Source: Vulcanimicrobiota bacterium
GTDB taxonomy: Bacteria; Vulcanimicrobiota; Xenobia; Xenobiales; JADMJV01
Direction: 5' to 3'
Length of the DNA stretch: 64,000 nt
NCBI GenBank assembly: GCA_017307785.1
Contig: JAFKGI010000037.1
Location: 1 to 64,000, forward strand
The first letter of the stretch is position 1, and each line of letters begins with the position of its first letter. A model generated the notes under the pieces. It did no database searches and was not told the origin of the DNA. It saw only the letters and a program-made list of their open reading frames with translations. The position numbers were made by a program, and so were the translations under genes. Below are positions 1-9,446 of the stretch, in pieces.

Positions 1-4
1 CCGG

Positions 5-15
5 GGCCTTTTTTG
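5..15 (+). terminator. Possible tail of a terminator cut by the window start
   Basis: The first bases read CCGGGGCC followed by a run of six T. This looks like the 3' arm and U-tract of an intrinsic terminator for a plus-strand gene to the left, but the 5' arm would lie outside the window, so this is only a guess. Confidence 0.25.
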
Positions 16-46
16 TTCCAGTGATTAATTTCTTCACTGCAGATCC

Positions 47-67
47 AACCTGACCGAAATCAGGTTA
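47..67 (-). terminator. Weak hairpin downstream of the SLH porin gene
   Basis: A 7-bp stem AACCTGA/TCAGGTT with a short loop lies 14-34 bases past the porin stop codon at 81. It has no clear U-tract, so it may be a weak terminator or a 3'-end stabilising hairpin. Confidence 0.3.
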
Positions 68-80
68 GACCATTTGCAAT

Positions 81-2699
81 TTAGAACTTAACTTTGAACT
101 GGGTGGACACCTGCCAACCATTCCACTCGAACGGGTTGTTGGTGAAGCCAACCTGGTTGGCGTTCGTAACCGGGTTCGGGTTGGTGGTCGGGATGCTGGT
201 ACCACTGGTGGTGGTGTAGTAGCGGAAGTCCATGTTCCACTGGGTGTTGGCCGACACGTCGTAGTCGAATCCGAGGAACGGGCTCAACTGGGTCGAGTTG
301 ATGTTGTTGAAGCCGGTGCTTCCGGTCGCCAGAGCGAAACCGTTGTAGCGGCCGGACGGATCGTAGTGGCCGTCGATGGTGGTGTAATCAGCACCAGCGC
401 GCAGGGTCCATTTGTCACTGGCTTCCCAGTTGACTTGACCGTGCAGGCTTCCGATGTTCAGGTCGACGTTGTTCTGAGAACCACCAGCGGCAGCCGTCAG
501 ACCCGAGGTACGACGGAACTGGTTGCGCTCGTAACCGACTTCGAGCTTCACGCGGGGATCGTCAAACTTGTAGCTGGCGCCGATGCCCCAGTTGGTGTGA
601 CGACCACGGTTGTCTTCGAGGGGGTTCAGAGCTGCGTCGAACGAGCTCACCGAGTTGCTTCCGTAAACCTGCGGAGCAGCGTAGCCCTGGAACACGGGAT
701 CCATGAAGCCGGGCGCAAAACCCATAACCTGGCTGTTCGGGAGACCCGCGCCGAGGCTGTTGGTGTTGAAGCGCACGTCATACAGCGAGGTGCGAACCTG
801 CTGCAGGCTTCCGAATTTACCCCAGACCAAACCGCGGCGCTCGGCGAACCGATACTGACCGTTGAAGCGGATGCCGCGACGGTTGTGCGGGTAGATCGAG
901 GTATCGTGCAGGCTGTAGAGACCCTGATAGTAGTTCAGGTTCGGCAGGTTCATGGGGGCGACGGACTGACCGAGGCCACCAATCTGCAGGATGTACGGGT
1001 CATAGGTGGCGTCAACGTTGAGGTACTGCACACCGAGGTCGAGGTCGCCGTCCAACAGGTTGGCGCCGACTTCGAAGCGGTAAGCGTTACCACCGACATT
1101 GTAGCTGCTGTTCACGTTGGGTTTGTAGTCGGAGTGAGCGTAGTTACCCGAGACGTAAATCTGGGTATCGCCACCACCGAGGTCCCATTTGTAAGCAGCC
1201 GACACGCCGTAGCTGGTCATTCCCTGGGGACCGAAGCCACCAGTTGCACCAACCAGGTTGTTCGACAGGCTGCGAGCATCAGCGATGCCCTGGCCCGGAA
1301 TCGGCCGGGTGTCGCTGGTCGAGCCGGCGCCACCACGCTGATTGAAAGCGTTGGCCTGATTGAAGAACTCACCGGCGGGATTGACCCAGGCGAGAGGAGC
1401 GGTGGAACCAGCTGCGCCGATTCCGCTGCCCGAGACGTTGAGACCGTTGGCGAACGCGCCGTTGCCGATGCCGTTGGTCAGACCGACGGTGCGAGCACCG
1501 ACGCCGGCCTGGTTGACATCCTGCGTTACGCGAGCGAAGTTGGCCTTGACCGAGCCGCCGTCGAATTCGAACTCGACGTCAGCACCGAGCAGGAACGTGT
1601 CATAGGCGTTGTTGTCGCCCAGACGGGTTCCGAGGGCCTCCCAGCGGAATACGCCGGTGTCGGAAACGTCAACTTTACCGTTAACATTGAAACCGAAGCC
1701 GCCCAGGTAACGAGGACCGTAGGCGCCGGGGTTCCACTGACCGGCGTAGATGGCGTTGTCCATGTTGGTCTCCTGGAAGGAGCCGAGGATGAGCTTGGTC
1801 TGGCTGGGGTTGTGCACCACCCAGAAGCTGTCCAGGGTCATTCTGGAGTAGGGGCTGTTCCCACCACTGTTCAGCGCGTTGGCAGCGAAGAAGCTGGTCG
1901 CCGAGCTGTTCGAGTTGCTGGTGAACGTGTTGGACTGCCAGGGAGCGGTCACACCCCAGTAGGCATCAATGTACTGATTGCCCTGGGAGGTGTAAGCGCT
2001 GAACTCGGCACCGGCGTCGATGTCGTCAGACACGCGAACGCGCAGACCGAGAACGGCGCGAGCGGTGAAGCCCACACCGTTGAGCAGCGGACGACCGTTG
2101 CGGAAGTCAGCTACCGGCAGAACACCATTGTTGGTGGGGTTCAACTGCGCGCCGACGGTCGAACCGACAGCGGAGTTGTAGTTGGTTGCGGGGACAGAAC
2201 CACCGACCGCGAACGGGGCGGAGTTGTTGCTGTTGTCATTGGCTCCCTGATTGGTGAAGGAGCTGATGCTGCCGCGGGTATCTACGTAACCGTAGAAGGT
2301 GATGCGCTCGAGTTCCGAGACGCGCTTGTCGAGGCGGCTGACGTTCTCCTCGAGGTTGGTGACGCGAACGCCGAGGGCGTCGAGCTCATCCTTGAGGGCG
2401 TTCGCCAGTTTGCGAACCTCGTCCAACTCCGCCTTGGTGGCGAAGGTGGCGTTGACCTGCTCCATTTTGGCGAGCAAGCGAGCGACGATCATCGCTACTT
2501 CCCAACGAGTGGCGGCGCGGTCACCCTTGAAGGTGCCGTCCGGATAGCCTTCCAAGAGGCCTTGAGCAGCGAGTTTAGCTACCGCGTCTTTTGCCCAGTG
2601 ATCATCTTTCACATCGGGGAAGAGCGGAGCGGCGTAAGCCGGCATCGTAGCGCCCAACACCATGGTTGCTGCTACGAATGATAGAACGCGTTTTTTCAT
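81..2699 (-). CDS. SLH-domain outer-membrane porin
   Basis: An 872-residue outer-membrane protein. A signal peptide (about residues 1-23, ending AYA) precedes one SLH domain (about 26-80: FPDV..HWA..AV..L...G...GYPDGTF), then a coiled-coil (about 85-135), then a long Gly/Asn/aromatic-rich region with alternating amphipathic strands typical of a beta-barrel. The last residue is Phe, the usual barrel assembly signal. The architecture is that of cyanobacterial SLH porins, Deinococcus SlpA and Negativicute OmpM, where SLH binds the peptidoglycan or its secondary polymer and so ties the outer membrane to the wall. The ATG start has an AAGGAGAT site 10 bases upstream. Substrate specificity cannot be read from the sequence. 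Confidence 0.9.
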   Translation of the reverse strand: MKKRVLSFVAATMVLGATMPAYAAPLFPDVKDDHWAKDAVAKLAAQGLLEGYPDGTFKGDRAATRWEVAMIVARLLAKMEQVNATFATKAELDEVRKLANALKDELDALGVRVTNLEENVSRLDKRVSELERITFYGYVDTRGSISSFTNQGANDNSNNSAPFAVGGSVPATNYNSAVGSTVGAQLNPTNNGVLPVADFRNGRPLLNGVGFTARAVLGLRVRVSDDIDAGAEFSAYTSQGNQYIDAYWGVTAPWQSNTFTSNSNSSATSFFAANALNSGGNSPYSRMTLDSFWVVHNPSQTKLILGSFQETNMDNAIYAGQWNPGAYGPRYLGGFGFNVNGKVDVSDTGVFRWEALGTRLGDNNAYDTFLLGADVEFEFDGGSVKANFARVTQDVNQAGVGARTVGLTNGIGNGAFANGLNVSGSGIGAAGSTAPLAWVNPAGEFFNQANAFNQRGGAGSTSDTRPIPGQGIADARSLSNNLVGATGGFGPQGMTSYGVSAAYKWDLGGGDTQIYVSGNYAHSDYKPNVNSSYNVGGNAYRFEVGANLLDGDLDLGVQYLNVDATYDPYILQIGGLGQSVAPMNLPNLNYYQGLYSLHDTSIYPHNRRGIRFNGQYRFAERRGLVWGKFGSLQQVRTSLYDVRFNTNSLGAGLPNSQVMGFAPGFMDPVFQGYAAPQVYGSNSVSSFDAALNPLEDNRGRHTNWGIGASYKFDDPRVKLEVGYERNQFRRTSGLTAAAGGSQNNVDLNIGSLHGQVNWEASDKWTLRAGADYTTIDGHYDPSGRYNGFALATGSTGFNNINSTQLSPFLGFDYDVSANTQWNMDFRYYTTTSGTSIPTTNPNPVTNANQVGFTNNPFEWNGWQVSTQFKVKF

Positions 2700-3165
2700 T
2701 ATCGTTCTTTATCTCCTTATATATCACGTCTGGTTCCACCAGACAGGCATTTTGTTTGCCTGGCTAATCGCAGACCTGACTCAGAGGGGTCCGGCTGAGC
2801 CTTCCAAGGTTTCCTCATCAAGAAGACCTCGTAGTCACAACCCGCGATTAGTCAAACCCTTGCTTACCACATGACCAAAATCTTGTAAACCTGTTACCGT
2901 GACATTCACACTAAGTTCATATCCGGCTCGGGACGTCCACCCCCCGGTCAGCGCTACGCTAAACCGAACTTGGACGCAAGACTGTGGCGTTTATGGCAAA
3001 ACTTTTTCCAGAGCATCTGAGTCGTATCTTCGCGGCAAATCGAGTTGAATCGAACACCGCTGAAGAAAATTCATATCTGCCAGGTTGCCATCAGGTTTTT
3101 TGGCTCGAACAAATCTTCCTTCTTACAAGCTAGAGAATATTTTTCTAGTTTGCATGAGCCGCACC
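2700..3165. other. 466-base gene-free region upstream of the porin, with a leader hairpin
   Basis: No convincing gene. On the minus strand it must hold the porin promoter and leader. A 6-bp hairpin (GTCTGG/CCAGAC, 2728-2744) sits just upstream of the porin ribosome-binding site, and a second possible stem (CTCAG/CTGAG) lies near 2780-2800. Next to the prfB stop there is a small AT-rich CTAGA/TCTAG stem (about 3131-3149) that could end the secA-prfB transcript, but it lacks a U-tract. I could not pick a convincing -35/-10 pair. A long structured leader is common for abundant outer-membrane proteins. Confidence 0.5.
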
Positions 3166-4309
3166 TTACTCCGAATCGGCTAAAAGGTCGGCGGGCTCGG
3201 GCTCGCGGCCCAATCGGGCACATGCTTCCAGGTAAGAACGTATGAATTTATTTAAATCTCCGTCGAGCACCCCATAGACATCGGTGACCGCCAGACCGGT
3301 GCGTCGGTCCTTGACCTGGGTATAGGGGTGGAGCACATAGCTGCGGATCTGATTCCCCCAGGCGGCTTCGCGATTTTCGCCACGAATGTTGGCGATTTTC
3401 TGAAGCCTCTCCGCCTGCTGCAGTTCATAGAGCTTGGCCTTGAGCATGCGCATGGCGGTGAGCCGGTTGGACTGCTGAGAACGCTCGGTTTGACATCCAA
3501 CCACGATACCTGTCGGAAGATGTGTAATGCGGATGGCGGATTCAGTCTTATTGACGTGCTGACCACCCGCTCCCGACGACCGAAAAGTGTCGATCTTGAG
3601 ATCTTCAGTACGCACTTCGACCTCTGCATCCTCGATTTCGGGAAGCACATCCACCTTGGCAAAGGCCGTGTGACGACGCTTGGCCTGGTCGAAAGGAGAA
3701 ATGCGCACCAGCCGATGAGCCCCCCGCTCCGAGCGCATCATGCCGTAAGGCTGAGGTCCGGTTAGGAAGAAAGTGGCCGAATGGATTCCAGCCTCTTCTC
3801 CTTCCGACTTGTCGGCCAACTCCGCCTGGTAACCGTTGTGCTCGGCCCAACGCAAATACATGCGCAGCAGCATTTCGGCCCAGTCCTGCGAGTCTGTACC
3901 CCCGGCGCCGGCATGCACGGTCACCATGCACTGCGTGCTGTCCATCTCCCCAGACAGGAGTGAGGTGGTCTCCAGTTGCTCCAGCGCCTGCTCCAAACGC
4001 TTGGAGGAAGCCTCCAGCTCGGCCACGTCGGAAGGACTATTGGCGTCGACCATTTCCAGGAACAACTCGAGCTCGTTAATCTTCTCTTCCAGGTCGTTCC
4101 AAGCGGCTAACAGGCCCTGGTGAAAGCTCAACTCCTGGTTGAGCTTGCGGGCGCCGGCCGGATTGTTCCAGACCTCGGGCTGAGAGAGATGAGACTCCAG
4201 TTCGGAGACTTTTTGAGTAGATTTCTCCAGGTCAAAGATAGTCGCGCATGCGGAGCATCCGTGCGCGACTGTCGTCGATCTGCGCCTGATAGGGGGCGAT
4301 CGTAAGCAT
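3166..4309 (-). CDS. prfB: Peptide chain release factor 2, expressed by +1 frameshift
   Basis: RF2 recognises UGA and UAA and releases finished proteins. The gene starts at ATG 4309, runs 25 codons, meets TGA at 4234-4232 inside TAT CTT TGA C, and continues in the +1 frame from GAC 4233 to the TAA at 3166. The recoding site and its codon number (26) match those of Escherichia coli. After the shift come the coiled-coil N-terminal domain, the GAGGTDSQDW catalytic GGQ region (SSGAGGQHVNKTESA) and an SPF-type anticodon-reading loop (SPFDQ). About 380 residues in all. secA ends 9 bases upstream, so the two are probably one operon. A reading that starts at the internal ATG 4131 would lose the first part of the N-terminal domain. 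Confidence 0.95.
4231..4240 (-). promoter_or_regulatory. prfB programmed +1 frameshift site
   Basis: TAT CTT TGA C on the minus strand: the ribosome slips from CTT to TTT when UGA (the RF2 codon) is decoded slowly, giving autoregulation. The usual Shine-Dalgarno-like AGGGGG just upstream of CTT in enterobacteria is absent here (the preceding codons are ATG CGC GAC). Confidence 0.9.
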
Positions 4310-4318
4310 GACTACAGG

Positions 4319-6931
4319 TTATCCTTCATCCGGGTAGTGGCATTTTTTCCACTTCTTACCGCTTCCGCACCAACACTCGTCGTTGCGGTTCATCTTGGAG
4401 CGGGGGCGCGAGCGGGCGGGCGGCCCCTCGGAGGCTTCCGCTTCCAGGGCCTCCATGGGCGGGCCCTCGTGAGACTCAAGCACCGCGTGATCCTCAGGAA
4501 CCTCCTCGCCTTGACGCACTTCCAGCTTGAAGAGCAGGCGAACGGTGTCTTCCTGAATGCGATGCTTGAGGCCCTCGAACATCTCGAAGGCTTCTTTGAT
4601 GAACTCGATCTGCGGGTCTTTTTGACCATAGCCGCGCAAGCCGATACCTTCGCGCAGCAAGTCGATGCTTTGCAGATGGTCGATCCACTTGCCGTCCAGA
4701 GTCTGCAGCAACACCCACTTTTCGAAGGAGCGCATCGTCTGCGGACCCATCAGGGTTTCCTTGAGCTCATAGTAGGCCTCAGCCCACTTGACGATGGTCG
4801 AGACCATCTCGGCGCGGGGCAGCTTGAGCAACTCCTCGAGGGTATACTCCTCCGGCAGGTCCAGGACGTCCCGAACCTGCTCCCAGAGCAGATCCGTCTC
4901 CCATTCGTCGGGATGAATCTCTTCCGAACAGTAGGTTGCTACCCAATCGCCGGCCAGAGTCTCCACAAAGTGCAGCACGTGAGGACGGAGGTCCTCGCCC
5001 CGCAAGATGCGGTCGCGCTCTTCATAGATGACTTTGCGCTGATTGTTCATGGTGTCGTCATAGCGCAACACCGATTTACGCATATCGAAGTGGTAACTTT
5101 CGACTTTTTGCTGCGCATTCTCGATGCCGCGGCTAACCATGCCGCTCTCGATCGGCTCGTCGTCTACCTTGAGCCATTCCATGATGTTTTTGATGCGGTC
5201 GGAACCGAAAAGACGCATCAACTCGTCGTCGAGAGAAACAAAGAAGCGACTGGAGCCCGGGTCACCCTGACGGCCGGAGCGGCCGCGCAACTGATTGTCG
5301 ATGCGCCGCGACTCGTGACGCTCGGTGCCGAGAATGCACAAGCCACCCAGTTCTTTGACCTTCTTGGCGGCCTCCGCATCCGGCGGGTTGCCACCCAGGA
5401 TGATATCCACGCCGCGGCCCGCCATGTTGGTGGCGATGGTGACGCCGCCGAGACGACCGGCCTGGGCAATGATGCTGGCTTCCTGCTCGTGATACTTGGC
5501 GTTGAGGACGTTGTGCGGAATGCCTTTCTCCTTCAGGATCCGAGAGAGAGCCTCGGACTTATCGATGGAGCGGCTACCCACCAGCACCGGCCGGCCTTTT
5601 TCGTGCAGCTTGGCGATTTCTTCGCAGACAGCGCGGAACTTGAGACCTTCGTCTTTATAGACGATATCCGATTCGTCTTTGCGCGAGATGGCACGATGAG
5701 TCGGGATGACAATGACGTCGACACCGTAGATCTCGCGAAATTCGCGCTCCTCGGTGGCGGCCGTGCCGGTCATGCCAGCCAGCTTCTTGTACATCTTGAA
5801 GTAGTTCTGGAAGGTAATGGAGGCCAGCGTCTGGTCTTCCTGGCGAATCTTGACGCCTTCCTTGGCTTCGATGGCCTGGTGCAAGCCGTCGGAATAACGG
5901 CGACCGAACATCAGACGGCCGGTGAACTCGTCCACAATAACGATCTCGTCATCGCGGATGACGTACTCCACGTCGTTGCGATAGCACTCTTTGGCGCGCA
6001 AAGCGTTGGAAACGAGGTGAGCGGCTTCGACGTGCTCCATATCATAGAGGTTCTCGATGCCCAGCAGCTCTTCGACCCGGGCCACGCCCTCTTCGTTGAG
6101 CGGGGAATTCTTGGACTTCTCGTCGACCGTGTAGTGCTCATCGCGCTTGAGTTGCTTGACCAGCATGGCGAATTTCTCGTAGTTGGCATTGGTGCCCTGA
6201 CCACGTCCCGAGATGATCAGAGGCGTGCGCGCCTCGTCGATGAGAATCGAGTCGACTTCGTCCACGATGGCGAAGTGGTGGCCGCGCTGAACTTTGTCTT
6301 CCATCTGCCAGACCATGTTGTCGCGCAGATAGTCAAAGCCATACTCGTTGTTGGTGCCATAGGTGATGTCGGCCCGATAGGCCTCCTGGCGGCTGCACTT
6401 GCGCACCGGGTCGCCCTGTGGGCCATCGGAGGCTTCGGGGTCAAAGAGAAACGCACTATCATGATTGATGATACCGGTGGAGAGCCCCAGGAAGTGGTAG
6501 ACGCGAGCCATCAACATACCATCGCGCTTGGCCAGGTAGTCGTTGGCCGTGACCAGGTGAGCGCCGTTGCCCGACAGCGCATTGAGATACATCGGCGAGA
6601 CGGCCACCAGCGTTTTGCCTTCGCCCGTCTTCATCTCGGCGATGCGGCCCTGGTGAAGCACGATGCCGCCCACCATCTGCACATCGTAGTGACGTTCGTT
6701 GCGAACCCGCTTGGAGGCTTCGCGGCAGACGGCGTAGGCTTCGGGGAGAATGTCGTCGAGCGTTTCGCCCTTGGCCAGGCGCTCACGGAAATAGGGAGTC
6801 TTGGCCTTGAGTTCTTCGTCGCTAAGAGGAGTTACGCTGGCCTCGAACTTGTTGATTTTCTCGACCGTCTTCATCACCTTTTTGACTTCTTTGTCATTGG
6901 CGTCAAAGAGTTTCTTCAGTAAACCTAGCAT
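4319..6931 (-). CDS. secA: Protein translocase ATPase SecA
   Basis: The motor that pushes preproteins through SecYEG. Start chosen at ATG 6931 (MLGLLKKLFDANDKE), the normal SecA beginning; the frame is open 18 codons further but that part is not SecA-like. Seen: Walker A MKTGEGKT, Walker B/DEAD-like VDEVDSILIDEARTPL, motif TNMAGRGVDI, QLRGRSGRQGDPG, and a C-terminal zinc motif CWCGSGKKWKKCH that binds SecB or ribosomes in other bacteria. About 870 residues, standard length. It heads the secA-prfB pair. Confidence 0.97.
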   Translation of the reverse strand: MLGLLKKLFDANDKEVKKVMKTVEKINKFEASVTPLSDEELKAKTPYFRERLAKGETLDDILPEAYAVCREASKRVRNERHYDVQMVGGIVLHQGRIAEMKTGEGKTLVAVSPMYLNALSGNGAHLVTANDYLAKRDGMLMARVYHFLGLSTGIINHDSAFLFDPEASDGPQGDPVRKCSRQEAYRADITYGTNNEYGFDYLRDNMVWQMEDKVQRGHHFAIVDEVDSILIDEARTPLIISGRGQGTNANYEKFAMLVKQLKRDEHYTVDEKSKNSPLNEEGVARVEELLGIENLYDMEHVEAAHLVSNALRAKECYRNDVEYVIRDDEIVIVDEFTGRLMFGRRYSDGLHQAIEAKEGVKIRQEDQTLASITFQNYFKMYKKLAGMTGTAATEEREFREIYGVDVIVIPTHRAISRKDESDIVYKDEGLKFRAVCEEIAKLHEKGRPVLVGSRSIDKSEALSRILKEKGIPHNVLNAKYHEQEASIIAQAGRLGGVTIATNMAGRGVDIILGGNPPDAEAAKKVKELGGLCILGTERHESRRIDNQLRGRSGRQGDPGSSRFFVSLDDELMRLFGSDRIKNIMEWLKVDDEPIESGMVSRGIENAQQKVESYHFDMRKSVLRYDDTMNNQRKVIYEERDRILRGEDLRPHVLHFVETLAGDWVATYCSEEIHPDEWETDLLWEQVRDVLDLPEEYTLEELLKLPRAEMVSTIVKWAEAYYELKETLMGPQTMRSFEKWVLLQTLDGKWIDHLQSIDLLREGIGLRGYGQKDPQIEFIKEAFEMFEGLKHRIQEDTVRLLFKLEVRQGEEVPEDHAVLESHEGPPMEALEAEASEGPPARSRPRSKMNRNDECWCGSGKKWKKCHYPDEG

Positions 6932-7007
6932 CGATGGGCCTGCCTCTATATCTTCTGGGACTTTTGAGGCAGCCACGACAGCCACACCTCAGTTGGGGGC
7001 TTTACCC

Positions 7008-7523
7008 TTAACTGAAGGTGGAGAAACCGATTTCCGACGGATTCAAACCCGTGCCCAGAGGGCCGGGCTCCTCATAAGAACTGGCGTCGACCACCTGACT
7101 GCTGGCCAGATGGTCGTGCAGGCAACGCCTCGACTCACTGAAGATAAAGAAGCAGTCGAAGTACATGATCAAACCGAAAAACGGGACCATGGCCGCTACC
7201 GTCGGCGCCAGACAGCGCCAGACCAGGCCACCGCCGGTCATCCGATCGCCGCTGACGTTGATCACCAGCAGCCCCATGCGCTTCTTGCCCCAGGACTGGC
7301 CGGTGCGCACAAAGTGGACGAGATTCATCAAGAGCAGCACCAGGCTGGCCAGAAATCCTAAGGCAAAGACACTGAGAGTCGCGTCGCTGACGTGCAGGTC
7401 AGAAAAAATCGCTACGTTTAGCGCCAGACAGCCGAACACTCCCGGCGTCCAGCAATAGACCCAGTCCCACAGGCGAGCCTGAAAGCGGCGCGTGCGAGAG
7501 GCCAGTGTATAGGGAGTTCGCAT
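7008..7523 (-). CDS. RDD-family membrane protein
   Basis: A 171-residue integral membrane protein with about three to four hydrophobic segments. The N-terminal RRFQARLWDWVYC fits the R-x-x-A-R-x-x-D signature that gives RDD proteins their name, and GQSWGKKRMGL matches the second conserved TPGK(R)-like block. RDD proteins are mostly of unknown function; some are implicated in transport or ion exchange. It is 76 bases upstream of secA on the same strand and may be cotranscribed. Confidence 0.75.
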   Translation of the reverse strand: MRTPYTLASRTRRFQARLWDWVYCWTPGVFGCLALNVAIFSDLHVSDATLSVFALGFLASLVLLLMNLVHFVRTGQSWGKKRMGLLVINVSGDRMTGGGLVWRCLAPTVAAMVPFFGLIMYFDCFFIFSESRRCLHDHLASSQVVDASSYEEPGPLGTGLNPSEIGFSTFS

Positions 7524-7562
7524 CCCTTTTATTTCGACCCGTAGGCAGACCGGCCTTCAACG

Positions 7563-7590
7563 AAAACGGCCCCTCTGCAGGGGCCGTTTT
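7563..7590. terminator. Strong bidirectional intrinsic terminator
   Basis: A perfect hairpin: AAAACGGCCCC (7563-7573), a six-base TCTGCA apex (7574-7579), GGGGCCGTTTT (7580-7590). The A/T ends of the stem provide U-tracts in both directions. It closes the minus-strand transcript of the beta-propeller gene that ends at 7612. Confidence 0.9.
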
Positions 7591-7611
7591 TAGCCTTGTC
7601 CTTCGAACTTC

Positions 7612-9048
7612 TCAGGGCCGAACGGCTACGCCGATAGGAATCGAGTTAGGCATCGGCAGAGTGGTGTGAATCAACTGGCCACTCTTGCCATCCAAAGTCA
7701 TAATGACGCGCGAGTCACGGCAGGCCACGTAAGCCTTGTGACCGTCACGACCGTAGCAAACACCGATGGGCGCCTTGCCCACCGTCACAGTGTCGACCAC
7801 CACGCCCTGCTCGGTATCGATCACGGAAACCGTGCCGCTCACCTTGTTGGTGACCAGGCAGCGCTTGCCGTCCGGACTGATGGCAAGCTTCTGCGGCTCG
7901 ACCTGAACGGGAATGCGGGTAATCTCGGTGACGCTGGCGGTGTCGATCATCGACACACAGGCGTTACCCGAGCAAGCCACATAGGCTTTGGTGAAATCGG
8001 GGGTGACAGCAATCGAGGTCGGGCAGTTGCCCACCTTGCACTTGCCCACGGTGGCACCGGTGGCGGCATCGATAGCCACCACTTCGCCGCGACGAGCATC
8101 GCCCATACAGGCGAAGACGCGGGGACCGGCGATGCAGGCCGACCAGGGCGGGGCGTCGGTGGGCAGAAATCCGGCCGGCACGTTGGTGCTGGTATCGATC
8201 AGCATCACGCCGGGCTTGGCACCCATCACGCAAGCCAGCACGTAGCGACCGTCCGGGCTAAGCTTGAGGTCGGTGACGGCGCCGTTGGTGGGCAGGTTGC
8301 GCAGCAGCGCGTTGTCTCGCTGAGCGTCGAAGATCTGCACCACGTTGGCTTCGCCAGCCACATAGAGGAAGCGGCCGTAGCGGTCAAAAGTCAGCCAGTA
8401 GGGCTTGGTCTGCATCTGCACAAAACCCGATTTGGAGGGGTTGGCCGGCGGATAAACCATCAGGCAGTTGTCAAAGCCGGTGATCGGATTCATCAAGAAG
8501 GCTTCACCGGGTCCGCGGGGAGTTTTCGGCAGGTTCTCGTCCTTGTTCCAAAGCTGACCCAGATCGGCACCTGCGGCCATGGCCTGCTGCCAGATCATCT
8601 TGTTGGGACTGGACTCCATGTTGTTGACGTTGGCGGGCTTCTTGCTGAAGGCCACGTAGAGGTCGCCAGACTTCACGGCCATATCGCCGACGAAGCCCGC
8701 GTTTTGCGGATTCATCAAGACCTGACAGCGCGAGGACATGCCGACATAGTTGACACGCACCCGCTGGGTGACGGTGGGGAAGCCGGCCTTCTTACAGATC
8801 AGGCGATATTCGCCGTCGGGAAGGTCTTCGAACGAAAAGTAGCCGTTGCCCGAGGAGATCGCCTTGAACTCCGTGCCCTCGACTTCGATCTCCACGCCCC
8901 CCAGGGGGTCACCTCGCCCGACTTCGTTGCCGGTTTTCGGATTCACACCCGTGACGACCATTCCCGACAAGGTGATGACTTTGGTGCCGGCAATACACAG
9001 CCAGCTGCACATCCCGATCAAGAGGGCCGTTAGCAGTAGTTTCCTCAT
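7612..9048 (-). CDS. Secreted protein with carboxypeptidase-regulatory-like domain and YVTN-type beta-propeller
   Basis: About 478 residues. A signal peptide (MRKLLLTALLIGM...) is followed by a carboxypeptidase-regulatory-like beta-sandwich (GVEIEVEG..F..ISSGNGYFSFEDLPDGEYRL, about residues 20-110) and then about six repeats like LSPDGRYVLACVMG, VTPDFTKAYVACSG, ISPDGKRCLVTNKVSGTVSVID, the YVTN/NHL-like propeller fold. Such proteins are usually exported and bind other molecules; no catalytic motif is seen. The start at 9048 has GAAGGAGACGGA in front and overlaps the previous stop as ATGA, so it is translationally coupled to the ruvX-like gene. Confidence 0.8.
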   Translation of the reverse strand: MRKLLLTALLIGMCSWLCIAGTKVITLSGMVVTGVNPKTGNEVGRGDPLGGVEIEVEGTEFKAISSGNGYFSFEDLPDGEYRLICKKAGFPTVTQRVRVNYVGMSSRCQVLMNPQNAGFVGDMAVKSGDLYVAFSKKPANVNNMESSPNKMIWQQAMAAGADLGQLWNKDENLPKTPRGPGEAFLMNPITGFDNCLMVYPPANPSKSGFVQMQTKPYWLTFDRYGRFLYVAGEANVVQIFDAQRDNALLRNLPTNGAVTDLKLSPDGRYVLACVMGAKPGVMLIDTSTNVPAGFLPTDAPPWSACIAGPRVFACMGDARRGEVVAIDAATGATVGKCKVGNCPTSIAVTPDFTKAYVACSGNACVSMIDTASVTEITRIPVQVEPQKLAISPDGKRCLVTNKVSGTVSVIDTEQGVVVDTVTVGKAPIGVCYGRDGHKAYVACRDSRVIMTLDGKSGQLIHTTLPMPNSIPIGVAVRP

Positions 9049-9446
9049 TCCGTCTCCTTCCTGTTCAGCCAATCCTCCGCCATCACGATGGCGGCATAAT
9101 CATCGATGGCCACCGCCGGCACTTGCAGCCCCAGCGGCACCAGCCGCCACAAACCGCGGGGCGGATGGTCCTGAAAATAACGTCCGCGAGCTCGCTCGGT
9201 GGTGCGAAACTCGTTCACCACTTCGATCGGAACCGACAGATGCTGTTTAAGTTCCTGTACCACGGGCTTGGACCCTGTTGCCCCCCCGACCAGCACCCGC
9301 TCCACCGGAAAGTTCTCCAGGTAGTGACACACTCGGGACAGCAACTCTTCCCGGTCGACGATACGGCGCTCCAGACAGCCGCGCTCCCGGCCGACCACGG
9401 CCAGTCCGCACTTGCCCGTGCCCGGGTCGACGGCCAGCACCGTCAA
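9045..9446 (-). CDS. RuvX/YqgF-like nuclease
   Basis: A 133-residue RNase-H-fold protein. The N-terminal VLAVDPGTGKCGLAVV carries the first catalytic Asp and the GxxxGxA pattern, VERVLVGGATGSK fits the second strand, and AIDDYAAIVMAEDWL holds the C-terminal acidic pair. YqgF/RuvX proteins mature the 16S rRNA 5' end or act on branched DNA; this is the divergent form found next to DUF3084. It begins with TTG inside TTGA overlapping the DUF3084 stop, with GGAGAGG just upstream. Confidence 0.7.
   Translation of the reverse strand: MTVLAVDPGTGKCGLAVVGRERGCLERRIVDREELLSRVCHYLENFPVERVLVGGATGSKPVVQELKQHLSVPIEVVNEFRTTERARGRYFQDHPPRGLWRLVPLGLQVPAVAIDDYAAIVMAEDWLNRKETE

Noticed and set aside
366..2681. 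Long open frame antisense to the SLH porin
   Set aside because: Val/Gly-rich sequence with no domain; it mirrors the codon bias of the porin gene, which has clear domains.
2700..3165. Riboswitch upstream of the porin
   Set aside because: There are hairpins but no match to c-di-GMP, cobalamin or other classes I could recall; kept only as a leader description.
3166..4131. prfB as a 321-codon gene starting at the internal ATG
   Set aside because: The upstream 25 codons, the TGA recoding site and the matching RF2 sequence in both frames show the longer gene.
4337..6922. Long open frame antisense to secA
   Set aside because: SecA on the opposite strand is certain; the frame is a codon-bias shadow.
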